Notes under the pieces: generated by a model
What the model saw: the letters and a program-made list of their open reading frames with translations, nothing else
The model's database searches: none
Told to the model about the DNA's origin: nothing
In this document: in pieces, positions 48,460-57,262 of the stretch
Numbering within the stretch: position 1 is the first letter of the stretch
How the letters are laid out: each line of letters starts with the position of its first letter
Program-made: the position numbers and the translations under genes
Source of the DNA: Sinorhizobium mexicanum
GTDB taxonomy: Bacteria; Pseudomonadota; Alphaproteobacteria; Rhizobiales; Rhizobiaceae
Length of the DNA: 64,000 nucleotides
NCBI RefSeq assembly: GCF_013488225.1
Contig: NZ_CP041238.1
Location: 211,501 to 275,500 of the forward strand
Direction of reading: 5' to 3'

Positions 48460-48557
48460 CGGCCCGAAGATCGGAATCGATTTTCGGAAAGCACGATGCG
48501 TAGATTCAAAGACTTACAGCGTCCTTTGTGCGTCCTGAAGGACGCACGGCGCTGTAA
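48460..48557. repeat. Diverged RIME-like repeat
   Basis: A second, weaker copy in forward orientation follows: a first palindrome around GAAGATCGGAATCGATTTTC and a second TTACAGCGTCCTTTGTGCGT...CACGGCGCTGTAA (48514-48557). With the preceding copy it forms a back-to-back pair just before the 3' end of the sRNA. Confidence 0.7.
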
Positions 48558-48591
48558 TGAGGCATGGGATAGTGCGGTAAGGCCGCGCAAC

Positions 48592-48722
48592 AAAAAACCG
48601 TCGCGGCGCGGAGGCAGCGCCGTGACGGCTCTTTGAAAGCAGGACAAAGGCCCGGAGAGGGGGATAAGGCCTTTGTCCACATCTGGTGCGGGCGGGGGAC
48701 AGGCCAATCACCAGACGACGGC
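48592..48722 (-). ncRNA. Three-hairpin sRNA between marR and polA (alpha-r7/Smr7C-like)
   Basis: Read on the minus strand there are three stems: TCTGGTG/CACCAGA (48682-48715), GGACAAAGGCC/GGCCTTTGTCC (48642-48678) and the terminator CCGTCaCGGCGC/GCGCCGcGACGG (48598-48628), followed by T6 (48592-48597). The layout, about 130 nt long and placed between polA and a MarR gene, agrees with what I recall of the alpha-r7 family (Smr7C of S. meliloti). The family name is from memory. The three perfect stems and terminator are seen directly. The 5' end is estimated. Confidence 0.78.
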
Positions 48723-48926
48723 ATCATTTTCAGTGCCGTTCGATGATAATTTGAGGAGCCAAATGTGGCTTTTCAAGGATTGTCCGACTGAATCGCACAT
48801 TACAAATGCGTAACGTTTCCGTGAGCCTTCGGACGCAGTCGGCGTCGGCCTCTGGTAGCTCCAGATAGGCACGGGCGGCGAAAACCGCAATGGACGTTTG
48901 CCTCACCCCGCGCTATCCATGGCCGC
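48723..48926. promoter_or_regulatory. Divergent promoter region of the sRNA and polA
   Basis: This 204-bp spacer must carry the sRNA promoter (minus) and the polA promoter (plus). On the minus strand CTTGAA lies near 48777 with an AT-rich AAATTATCAT about 20 bp on, a reasonable sigma-70-like pair. Between them is AGCCACATTTGGCT, a short inverted repeat. No firm transcription start can be given. Confidence 0.4.
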
Positions 48927-51900
48927 ATGAAAAACGGTGATCACCTCTTCCTCGTCGACGGTTCCGGCTTCATCTTCCGGGCCTTCCATGCCATCCCGCC
49001 GCTCAACCGCAAGTCCGACGGTCTTCCGGTCAATGCGGTTGCCGGCTTCTGCAACATGCTCTGGAAGCTGCTGACTGACGCGCGCGATACGTCGGTCGGC
49101 GTGGCACCGACGCATTTCGCGGTGATCTTCGACTATTCCTCGAAGACCTTCCGCAACGTGCTTTACGACCAGTACAAGGCGAATCGCACTGCGCCGCCCG
49201 AAGATCTGATCCCGCAGTTCGGGCTGATCCGGCATGCCACCCGCGCCTTCAACCTGCCTTGCATCGAGAAGGAAGGCTATGAGGCGGACGACCTGATTGC
49301 GACCTACGCCCGCCTTGCCGAAGAGGCGGGCGCCGGTGTCACGATCGTTTCCTCGGACAAGGACCTGATGCAGCTGGTAACGTCCAGGGTGTCGATGTAC
49401 GACAGCATGAAGGACAAGCAGATCACGATCCCCGACGTGATCGAAAAATGGGGCGTGCCGCCGGAGAAGATGATCGATCTCCAGGCGATGACCGGCGATT
49501 CGACCGATAACGTGCCGGGGATTCCCGGCATCGGACCGAAAACCGCAGCGCAATTGCTCGAAGAATACGGCGACCTCGAGACGTTGCTTGCGCGCGCCGG
49601 CGAAATCAAGCAGCAGAAGCGGCGCGAGAACATTATCGCCAATGCCGAGCTTGCGCGCCTTTCCCGCGAACTCGTGACCCTGAAGAAGGATACGCCTCTC
49701 GACGTTCCGCTCGAAGAGCTGAGACTCGAGCCGCAAAACGGCCCGAAGCTCATCGCTTTCTTGAAGACCATGGAATTCAACACGCTGACGCGCCGTGTCG
49801 CAGCGGCGACGGATACGGACGCTGAGGCTGTCGAAGCGGCGCATGTGCCGATCGAATGGGGCATAGAAGCGCACGGACCGGATCTCGATACCGGCGAGGC
49901 GGCCGGCCCGCCGCCTTCCACGCAATCGTCGAGCGCTGCACCGCCGCGCGGAACGGCGGCCAAGGCGGCCGTTTCCTTCCTCTCGAACGGCCAGGATGCA
50001 GACACCACAGGCGCGACACCGCAGGGTCTGGCGCGGGCGCGTGCAGAAATCTTTGCCAAGGCTTCTTTCGATCGCTCCGGTTATGTCGCGATCCGCGATC
50101 TTGCGACGCTTGACCGGTGGATCGCCGATGCGCGCGATGCCGGCGTCGTTGGCTTCGACGCTGCAGCGACATCGCTCGACGCCATGCAGGCGGATCTGGT
50201 CGGCTTCTCGCTGGCGATCGCCGATTACGGTGACAACCCCTCCGGCACGAAGATCCGGGCGGCCTACGTGCCGCTGATCCACAAGAATGGCGCTGGCGAT
50301 CTGCTTGGCGGCGGTCTCCTCGAAAATCAGGTCCCCGTCCGCGAGGCGCTGAGCCGGCTAAAGACATTGCTCGAGGATCCGTCGGTATTGAAGGTCGCCC
50401 AGAACCTGAAATTCGACTATCTCCTGATGAAGCGGCATGGCATCACCATGCAAAGCTTCGACGACACCATGTTGATGTCCTATGTCATCGATGCCGGCAA
50501 CGGTGCTCATGGCATGGATTCCCTGTCCGAGCGATGGCTCAACCACAAGCCCACGGCCTACAAGGACATCACCGGCAGCGGCCGGTCTTCGCTTACATTC
50601 GACTTCGTCGATGTCGACCGGGCGACTGCCTATGTGGCGGAAGAGGCCGACGTGACGCTGCGTCTCTGGCACGTCCTGAAACCGCAACTTGCCTCCAAGG
50701 GCCTCACTCGCGTCTACGAGCGACTTGAGAGACCGCTGGTCGGTGTCCTTGCCCATATGGAGGAGCGCGGCATCACCGTCGATCGCCAAATTCTCTCGCG
50801 CCTCTCGGGAGAGCTTGCGCAGGGCGCGGCGGCGCTCGAAGACGAAATCTATCGCCTGGCCGGGGAAACCTTCACGATCGGCTCGCCGAAGCAACTCGGC
50901 GACATTCTCTTCGGCAAGATGGGATTGCCAGGGGGATCGAAAACCAAGACCGGCCAATGGTCGACTTCGGCGCAGGTTCTCGAGGAGCTTGCCGCCGAGG
51001 GTCATGACCTGCCGCGCAAGATCGTCGATTGGCGCCAGCTCACCAAGCTGAAATCCACCTACACCGACGCCCTGCCGGGCTTCGTACACCCGCAAACACG
51101 GCGCGTGCATACGTCCTATGCTTTGGCGGCGACGACCACGGGCCGCCTCTCCTCGGCCGACCCCAACCTGCAGAACATTCCGGTCAGGACCGCCGAGGGC
51201 CGCAAGATCCGCACGGCCTTCATCGCGACGCCGGGACACAAGCTGGTTTCGGCGGACTACAGCCAGATCGAGCTTCGGGTGCTGGCGCATGTGGCGGATA
51301 TTCCGCAACTCCGCCAGGCCTTCGCCGACGGCGTCGACATCCACGCGATGACTGCTTCCGAGATGTTCGGGGTTCCCGTCGACGGCATGCCAGGCGAAAT
51401 CCGCCGTCGCGCCAAGGCGATCAATTTCGGCATCATCTACGGCATCTCCGCCTTCGGGCTTGCCAATCAGCTTTCGATCGAGCGTTCGGAGGCCAGTGAA
51501 TACATCAAGAAGTATTTCGAGCGCTTCCCTGGCATCCGCGACTATATGGAGAACACCAAGGCCTTCGCTCGCGAGCACGGCTATGTCGAAACGATCTTTG
51601 GCCGCCGTGCCCACTATCCCGATATCCGCTCCTCCAACCCGTCGCATCGCGCCTTCAACGAACGCGCGTCGATCAATGCGCCGATCCAGGGCTCTGCCGC
51701 CGACATCATCCGCCGCGCCATGGTGAAGATGGAGCCGGCGCTGGGCGAGGCGAAGCTGTCCGCGCGCATGCTGCTTCAGGTCCACGATGAATTGATCTTC
51801 GAGGTCGAGGACGGCGAAACCGAACGCACCATTCCGGTGATCGTCTCGGTGATGGAAAACGCTGCCATGCCGGCGCTCAACATGAAGGTGCCGCTGAAGG

Positions 51901-51941
51901 TCGACGCCCGCGCCGCGCACAACTGGGAAGAGGCGCATTGA
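48927..51941 (+). CDS. polA: DNA polymerase I
   Basis: The 1004-residue protein has three parts. The 5'-3' exonuclease (about 1-300) shows FLVDGSGFIFRAFHAIPPL, EADDLIATYA, SSDKDLMQLV and TGDSTDNVPGIPGIGPKTA. The 3'-5' exonuclease domain covers about 385-590. The polymerase (about 610-1004) has motif A SADYSQIELRVLAHVAD, O-helix RRRAKAINFGIIYGISAFG and motif C LLQVHDELIFEVEDGE. The proofreading site is altered: the DxE motif reads FDAAATSLD (Asp411 kept, Glu replaced by Ala413) and the ExoIII motif reads YVAEEAD (Glu573 in place of Asp), while Asp497 (NLKFD) remains. Proofreading may be weak or lost. The insert at about 300-375 is low-complexity. Confidence 0.97.
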   Translation: MKNGDHLFLVDGSGFIFRAFHAIPPLNRKSDGLPVNAVAGFCNMLWKLLTDARDTSVGVAPTHFAVIFDYSSKTFRNVLYDQYKANRTAPPEDLIPQFGLIRHATRAFNLPCIEKEGYEADDLIATYARLAEEAGAGVTIVSSDKDLMQLVTSRVSMYDSMKDKQITIPDVIEKWGVPPEKMIDLQAMTGDSTDNVPGIPGIGPKTAAQLLEEYGDLETLLARAGEIKQQKRRENIIANAELARLSRELVTLKKDTPLDVPLEELRLEPQNGPKLIAFLKTMEFNTLTRRVAAATDTDAEAVEAAHVPIEWGIEAHGPDLDTGEAAGPPPSTQSSSAAPPRGTAAKAAVSFLSNGQDADTTGATPQGLARARAEIFAKASFDRSGYVAIRDLATLDRWIADARDAGVVGFDAAATSLDAMQADLVGFSLAIADYGDNPSGTKIRAAYVPLIHKNGAGDLLGGGLLENQVPVREALSRLKTLLEDPSVLKVAQNLKFDYLLMKRHGITMQSFDDTMLMSYVIDAGNGAHGMDSLSERWLNHKPTAYKDITGSGRSSLTFDFVDVDRATAYVAEEADVTLRLWHVLKPQLASKGLTRVYERLERPLVGVLAHMEERGITVDRQILSRLSGELAQGAAALEDEIYRLAGETFTIGSPKQLGDILFGKMGLPGGSKTKTGQWSTSAQVLEELAAEGHDLPRKIVDWRQLTKLKSTYTDALPGFVHPQTRRVHTSYALAATTTGRLSSADPNLQNIPVRTAEGRKIRTAFIATPGHKLVSADYSQIELRVLAHVADIPQLRQAFADGVDIHAMTASEMFGVPVDGMPGEIRRRAKAINFGIIYGISAFGLANQLSIERSEASEYIKKYFERFPGIRDYMENTKAFAREHGYVETIFGRRAHYPDIRSSNPSHRAFNERASINAPIQGSAADIIRRAMVKMEPALGEAKLSARMLLQVHDELIFEVEDGETERTIPVIVSVMENAAMPALNMKVPLKVDARAAHNWEEAH

Positions 51942-51970
51942 GCATCATCATGCGGTAGAGCGGAATTCGT

Positions 51971-52011
51971 CCTCCCCAATCCTTACTCCCCGGGGAAGTG
52001 GTTGGGAGGGG
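51971..52011. terminator. Stem-loop between convergent polA and the CheB-like gene
   Basis: CCTCCCCAATCC and GGTTGGGAGGGGG form a long imperfect stem around an inner ACTCCCCGGGGAAGT hairpin. It lies 30 bp past the polA stop and about 12 bp before the end of the convergent gene. No T-run follows, so it is called only as a possible 3'-end structure. Confidence 0.4.
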
Positions 52012-52023
52012 GCTTGTCGGCGT

Positions 52024-53037
52024 CTACTCTGCATCGTCGACCTTGTCGGTGGGCATGTCGGCTTTGGCAAGAATCGCGCCGCGCAAGGTTTCGGCGTGCG
52101 CTCTGATTTCTTCCGCCCGCCGCTCGTTTGCTCTGGCGGCCGCGTCCAGTCCGCTGCGCCAGGCGTCGTCCGCCATCTTCTCGCAGAGCGTCACCCTTTC
52201 CTCGACGATCCTGAGCGCAACCCGCATCGCCTCGTCCACGGCCCCCTCCTTCTCGGTGGCCAGTGTCTCGGATGTGTAGGCGTGGCCGACCTGACAGCGG
52301 AATCTGAGAGGCGGCCAGCTCCTGATTTCGGAAAGTACACCGCCGCAGGCTGGACAGGAGAGGGGTACGGCGTCTGCGATCGTGTCGATCGCCGCAGGAG
52401 TGACCGGGCGGCCGAGCGCTATATCGACCTCCAGCCTGATATCGGGCGGTATGGAAACAGCGGGACCTGGCTCTTCGTCGGTGAGCTTGAGCAGCAGGGA
52501 GGGGAGGTCCGCGAGCGGAGCCCGATAGTCCACATCGCTGGTTTGGAGCGCTCCCATGGGCATGCCGGGTTCAACCGCGTCCGACGGATTTTGGACAACG
52601 GTGACACCGCCGCATCGCTTGAGGTCGGCAAGGCCGGCCGCTCCGTCATTCAACATGCCGGTCAGCACGACCCCCACCGCCCTTGGCCCGTAGCTCAGGC
52701 CAACGGATCGGAAGAGCGGGTCGACTGCCGGTCGAGAGAGGTTCTCCCGCGGCCCGCGGCCGAGCCGAATCCTGTCGTCGAGGACGAGGAGATGATGGTC
52801 GGCCGGCGCAACGTAAACGCATCCGCGCTCGACGTGCTCGCCATCGACCGCTGTCTTGACGGCAATCTCCGCATGCTGGTTGAAAATATCGGCGAGCAGA
52901 TCTTTGCCGCGCGCGCCCACATGAATGACGACGAATACAGTGGCGGCGAAGTCGGAAGGAAGCTCGCGAAGCAGATGTTTCAATGCACCGATTGCTCCCA
53001 TCGACCCTCCTATCGCGATCACGTCGCGGTGGGCCAT
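52024..53037 (-). CDS. Stand-alone CheB-type methylesterase with C-terminal zinc-ribbon-like region
   Basis: The 337-residue protein starts directly with a CheB catalytic domain and has no receiver domain. The triad is visible as Ser in IGGSMGAIGALKHLL, His in FVVIHVGARGKD and Asp in VLTGMLNDGAAGL. After about residue 200 a different C-terminal part carries SCPACGG and RFRCQVGHAYTSE, a possible metal site, then a helical end. It is divergent from the CheB-CheR-HWE kinase gene and probably belongs with it. An ATG at 53049 would add four residues. Confidence 0.88.
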   Translation of the reverse strand: MAHRDVIAIGGSMGAIGALKHLLRELPSDFAATVFVVIHVGARGKDLLADIFNQHAEIAVKTAVDGEHVERGCVYVAPADHHLLVLDDRIRLGRGPRENLSRPAVDPLFRSVGLSYGPRAVGVVLTGMLNDGAAGLADLKRCGGVTVVQNPSDAVEPGMPMGALQTSDVDYRAPLADLPSLLLKLTDEEPGPAVSIPPDIRLEVDIALGRPVTPAAIDTIADAVPLSCPACGGVLSEIRSWPPLRFRCQVGHAYTSETLATEKEGAVDEAMRVALRIVEERVTLCEKMADDAWRSGLDAAARANERRAEEIRAHAETLRGAILAKADMPTDKVDDAE

Positions 53038-53309
53038 GGCATGCTCCATTCACCTACAACGTTTTACGCGCTGATAGGTTCGACCCGATGTCGGATAGCC
53101 CACCCGTTGGAAGAGCGAAAGATTTCCCCGTCGCTGCTAGGTGACCGCCCTTGCGCGGATATAACGCGGATATAACAATGTCACGCCGGGGCGCGCCATT
53201 CGGTGTAAAATGGTACTCTACTCCCGCTTTGAAGGGTGCCGAAGATCCGGCGGACGAGGCCACGGTCGTGCACGTAACCGTGGTTCGTTAAGCGAAAGAG
53301 GAGTGAAGC

Positions 53310-56300
53310 ATGGGGCAGGAATCGGATCCGCCGATCGTGGGCATCGGAGCTTCGGCAGGAGGTGTCCAGGCACTCCAGACCTTCTTCGATCACATGCCGA
53401 CCGATACCGATGCGGCCTTCGTGGTCATTGTCCACCTCGATCCGGACGCCAGGAGCGAGCTTGCCAGCATCCTGGCGTCGCGCACCAAGATGCCGGTGAC
53501 GCAGGTCGAGGATCGGGCTCGACTTGAAAGCAACCACGTGTATGTCATCCCGCCGAACCGCAGGCTGAAGATCGGCGACGACACCATTTCAGCGCTCCCG
53601 TTCGAGGAGGCGCGGGCGCACCGGGCACCAATCGATCTGTTCTTTCGATCGCTTGCCGAGGAGCATGGACCCGGTTTCGCCGTCATTTTGACCGGCGCGG
53701 GGGCGGATGGTGCGATCGGCGTCAAGGCCATAAAGGAGGCGGGCGGCATCGTGCTCGTCCAGGATCCGAACGAGGCTGAATATGCCTCGATGCCCCGCAA
53801 TGCCATTGCCACCGAGGTCGCGGACTTCGTGTTGCCGGTGCAAGAGCTTCCGGAACGGCTGGCGGAGCTTCTGGCCAACCGCAACTCGCTTCCGCCTGCC
53901 GAGGGACGGTCCAGCGATGAGGATGTGCTCGCGCGAATTCTCGCGCACGTGCGCGTCAGAACCGGGCACGATTTCTCGCAGTACAAACGGGCGACGATTC
54001 TGCGCCGCATCGGTCGGCGGGCGCAGGTAACCAGGAGGGAGTCGCTCGCCGATTATTATACCTATCTGCGCGGGAACGTGGAGGAGGCGCAGGCTCTTTT
54101 CAGCGACTTCCTGATTTCCGTGACCACGTTCTTTCGCGATCCCGCCCCCTTCAAATCGCTGGCCGACAACATCATTCCACAACTGTTCGACGGAAAGGAA
54201 GCCGGTGACAGCATCAGGGTCTGGGTTCCCGGCTGCGCCACTGGAGAGGAGACCTACACGATCGGCATCCTGTTGCTTGAGGAAGCCGCGCGTCGCGACC
54301 TCACGCAGGAAATCCAGGTGTTCGGCTCCGATCTCGATACCGGCGCCCTTGCGATCGCGCGTGAGGGACGGTTTCCGGCGACGATCGAAGGGGATCTTTC
54401 GGAGGAGAGACTGCGCCGGTTCTTCTACCGCGAGGGCGACCATTATCGCGTGCGCCGGGAGCTGCGCGATGTCGTTCTCTTCGCCAGCCATAGCTTGCTG
54501 CGCGATCCGCCCTTCTCCCACCTGGACATGATTTCTTGCCGGAACCTCCTGATCTATCTCGATCGGCAGCTTCAGCAGCAGGTATGCAGCACATTTCACT
54601 ACGCGCTCAATCCGGGTGGGTTCCTTTTCCTCGGATCGTCGGAAAGCGCCGATTATCCGCCTGGACTCTTTCGCACAGTCGACCGTGAGGCGCGGATTTA
54701 CCGCTCTGTTGCGGGCGCCGGAGAGCGGCGCCCGGCGCTGCCCGTGCTGCTCGGTCCACACCAAGCGGCGGAAAGACCTCCGGCTGTCGCCCGTCCTCCG
54801 TCGCCCTCCGGCAGTTTCGGTGATGCCGCCTTGCACCGCCAGATGCTCGAAAAGATTGCTCCGCCGAGCATGCTAGTGGATGAGAGCCATCGAGCGGTCC
54901 ATCTTTCCGAAAACGCCGGCCGCTTCCTGCAACCGTCGGGCGGGCCGGTCAGCACGGATGCTACGGATCTAGTGCGCGAGGAGTTTCGCTTCGACCTCAG
55001 GGCGGCGCTGCATCGTGCCTTCGAGCGAAACGAAGCCACCTTGAGCATGCCGATCCTCGCCCAGGTCGACGGGCAGCCGCATCGCGTCTACCTCCAAGTG
55101 AAGCCGGTTCTGCAGGGAAGCGATCCGACGCGGCATGCCCTGGTGCTCTTCATCGAAGGTGAGGCGATCGAGAAGGGCGAAAACGCCGTTGCCGAGGCAG
55201 GCGACGGGCATCCGGCTGCCAACCAGACGATCCGGCAGTTGCAGGAAGAACTGCAACTCGCACAGAACCGGCTGCGGGTGACGCGGGAAGAATCCGAGGC
55301 GGCCAATGAGGAGCTGCGCGCCGCCAATGAAGAGCTCCAGTCGATGAACGAGGAATACCGTTCGACGGCGGAGGAACTCGAGACGAGCAAGGAGGAGCTT
55401 CAGTCCATCAACGAAGAGCTGCAGACGGTTAACAACGAGCTGAAGCTGAAGCTTGAAAGCGTCTCGCGTGCCCATAGCGATCTGCAGAATCTCATGGCCG
55501 CTACCGACGTCGCGACGCTTTTTGTCAATCCGTCGCTCCGCATCAAGCGTTTCACTCCGCGTCTGATGGAGATTTTCAACGTCACTGCCAACGACGAAGG
55601 ACGGCCGATCACCGACTTCACCCATCAGCTCGAATATGACGCCTTGGCCGATGACGCGCGCTCCGTGCTGGACCACCTCGCGTCCATAGAACATGAGGTG
55701 AGGGGCCGCAACGACCGTTGGTATCTGGTGCGGATGCGCCCCTATCGCACGATTGACGACAAGATCGACGGTGTTGTGGCAACCTTCGTCGACATCACCG
55801 AACGGCGCCAGGCCGAAGAAAACGCGCGGGAGAGCAAACAGCGTCTCGAGCAGGAAGCGCGACTTGTGGAGCTTTCACGGTCGCCGATATTCGTCTGGGA
55901 TTACGACGACGGCATCAAGCAGTGGAACCGGGGCAGCGAGGAGCTCTACGGCTACTCGCGGGATGAAGCCATCGGAAAAGTCAAGGAAAAGCTGCTCAAG
56001 ACCAAGGTCCCCGGCTCCTCGTTCGAGAATCTGCTGCGGGCCCTTCTGGAAGACGGTCACTGGAGCGGCGAGCTGTACCACACGACCAAGGAAGGGAATG
56101 TGTTGACGGTTGAGAGCCACATCGAGCTCCTGCCGATGGGAGAGCGGCGCCTCGTTCTCGAAAGCACCCGTGACGTGACCGACCGCAAGCGATGGGAGCG
56201 GCGCCGGCAGCTCCTGGTGAACGAACTCAGCCATCGCGTCAAGAATACGCTGGCTGTCGTGCAATCGCTCGCGCGCCAGACAATGCGCACCTCGGCTTCG

Positions 56301-56801
56301 CATGAGGATTTCGTCGAGCGTTTCGAAGGGCGTCTCGCAGCGCTCGCAAGCGCGCACAAGTTGCTTGTCGAATCGGAATGGAGCGGCGCCGAGCTCGGCG
56401 CACTGGCGCTCAGCCAACTCGAGGCCTATTCGGGCAGCGACGGGCGGAGACTGCAGCTAGAGGGCGAGCCTGTGACGCTTCCGCCGGATACCGCGACGCC
56501 TTTCGGCCTCGTTCTCCATGAACTTGCCACCAATGCCGCGAAGTACGGAGCCTTCGCCACCGGAAGCGGACAGGTCAATCTCAGTTGGAAGCGTCGGAAC
56601 AATAACCGCCACCTGACCGTTACGTGGAAAGAGCACGGTGGTCCGCCGGTCGAGCCGCCAAGCGAGCAGGGTTTCGGCGGCGTGTTGATCGAAAAGAGTT
56701 TGCCCGGAGCTACGGTTCATCGTGATTTCCAGCCGGATGGGGTCGTCTGCACGATCGACATCGAGCTTCCGGAGATCCCGCAAAATGGTGCGGACCGCTG
56801 A
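53310..56801 (+). CDS. Hybrid CheB-CheR-coiled-coil-PAS-HWE histidine kinase
   Basis: The 1163-residue protein has a CheB domain (about 8-190; IGASAGGVQAL, IVHLDPDARSE, LTGAGADGAIG) and a CheR methyltransferase domain (about 205-475; SAM motif VWVPGCATGEETYT, ISCRNLLIYLD). A heptad-rich coiled coil (about 640-725) and two PAS domains (about 725-845, 850-965) follow. The HWE kinase has NELSHRVKNTLAVVQSLARQ with the phospho-His, the WxE box SEWSGAELGAL and the N-box HELATNAAKYGA. The receiver gene overlaps its end by 17 bp. No chemoreceptor or cheA is near. Confidence 0.93.
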   Translation: MGQESDPPIVGIGASAGGVQALQTFFDHMPTDTDAAFVVIVHLDPDARSELASILASRTKMPVTQVEDRARLESNHVYVIPPNRRLKIGDDTISALPFEEARAHRAPIDLFFRSLAEEHGPGFAVILTGAGADGAIGVKAIKEAGGIVLVQDPNEAEYASMPRNAIATEVADFVLPVQELPERLAELLANRNSLPPAEGRSSDEDVLARILAHVRVRTGHDFSQYKRATILRRIGRRAQVTRRESLADYYTYLRGNVEEAQALFSDFLISVTTFFRDPAPFKSLADNIIPQLFDGKEAGDSIRVWVPGCATGEETYTIGILLLEEAARRDLTQEIQVFGSDLDTGALAIAREGRFPATIEGDLSEERLRRFFYREGDHYRVRRELRDVVLFASHSLLRDPPFSHLDMISCRNLLIYLDRQLQQQVCSTFHYALNPGGFLFLGSSESADYPPGLFRTVDREARIYRSVAGAGERRPALPVLLGPHQAAERPPAVARPPSPSGSFGDAALHRQMLEKIAPPSMLVDESHRAVHLSENAGRFLQPSGGPVSTDATDLVREEFRFDLRAALHRAFERNEATLSMPILAQVDGQPHRVYLQVKPVLQGSDPTRHALVLFIEGEAIEKGENAVAEAGDGHPAANQTIRQLQEELQLAQNRLRVTREESEAANEELRAANEELQSMNEEYRSTAEELETSKEELQSINEELQTVNNELKLKLESVSRAHSDLQNLMAATDVATLFVNPSLRIKRFTPRLMEIFNVTANDEGRPITDFTHQLEYDALADDARSVLDHLASIEHEVRGRNDRWYLVRMRPYRTIDDKIDGVVATFVDITERRQAEENARESKQRLEQEARLVELSRSPIFVWDYDDGIKQWNRGSEELYGYSRDEAIGKVKEKLLKTKVPGSSFENLLRALLEDGHWSGELYHTTKEGNVLTVESHIELLPMGERRLVLESTRDVTDRKRWERRRQLLVNELSHRVKNTLAVVQSLARQTMRTSASHEDFVERFEGRLAALASAHKLLVESEWSGAELGALALSQLEAYSGSDGRRLQLEGEPVTLPPDTATPFGLVLHELATNAAKYGAFATGSGQVNLSWKRRNNNRHLTVTWKEHGGPPVEPPSEQGFGGVLIEKSLPGATVHRDFQPDGVVCTIDIELPEIPQNGADR

Positions 56802-57171
56802 CGAGAACCAACCGCTTTGCGGCGTCAGAATTCTGATCGCTGAGGACGAGATCTTGATCGCACTCGACATGGAGGCGGCGTTTCGGGACGCCGGCGCCGA
56901 TGTCGTCGGCCCGTGCACGACACTCGCGGCGGCGCTGGATGCGGTCAGGAACGAAGCGCTTTCGCTCGCCGTACTCGACATCCGCCTCGGTCAGGCCACG
57001 ACCGAAGGGGTCAGCGACCTGCTCGCCGAACAAGGCGTCCCCTTCCTCTTCTACAGCGGACAATCGTTGCCTGCCGAGATGCAACGGAAATGTAACGGCG
57101 CGCTCGTCGTCGACAAACCGGCCACCCAGCAGGACCTTGTTGGCGCTGCCGCCAAGGTGCTGGCCGCCTAG
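56785..57171 (+). CDS. Single-domain response regulator (receiver only)
   Basis: The 128-residue protein is a receiver: ILIAEDEILIALDME (acidic pocket), phospho-acceptor Asp in LAVLDIRLGQATTEG, the Thr/Ser switch position in FLFYSGQSLPAE and Lys in LVVDKPATQQDLV. No output domain follows. Its start lies inside the HWE kinase gene (17-bp overlap), so the pair is translationally coupled and it is the probable phosphoryl target. Confidence 0.92.
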   Translation: MVRTADENQPLCGVRILIAEDEILIALDMEAAFRDAGADVVGPCTTLAAALDAVRNEALSLAVLDIRLGQATTEGVSDLLAEQGVPFLFYSGQSLPAEMQRKCNGALVVDKPATQQDLVGAAAKVLAA

Positions 57172-57214
57172 GTCGAATCGGCCTAAAATCATAAAATTCC
57201 AATTCGTTGCGTTA

Positions 57215-57262
57215 GAGCGGGATGCGGGCGGAAAACCGCGCACACTTTTCCTCATCCCACTC
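57215..57262. repeat. Palindromic repeat, first-hairpin copy
   Basis: AGCGGGATGCGGGCGGAAAACCGCGCACACTTTTCCTCATCCCACTC is a copy of the first hairpin at 22135-22182, in inverted orientation. It lies between the receiver gene and the convergent TetR gene, overlapping the last TetR codons only at its edge. Confidence 0.75.

Noticed and set aside
50358..51938. 526-codon minus-strand frame opposite polA
   Set aside because: It shadows the polymerase domain and has no domain of its own.
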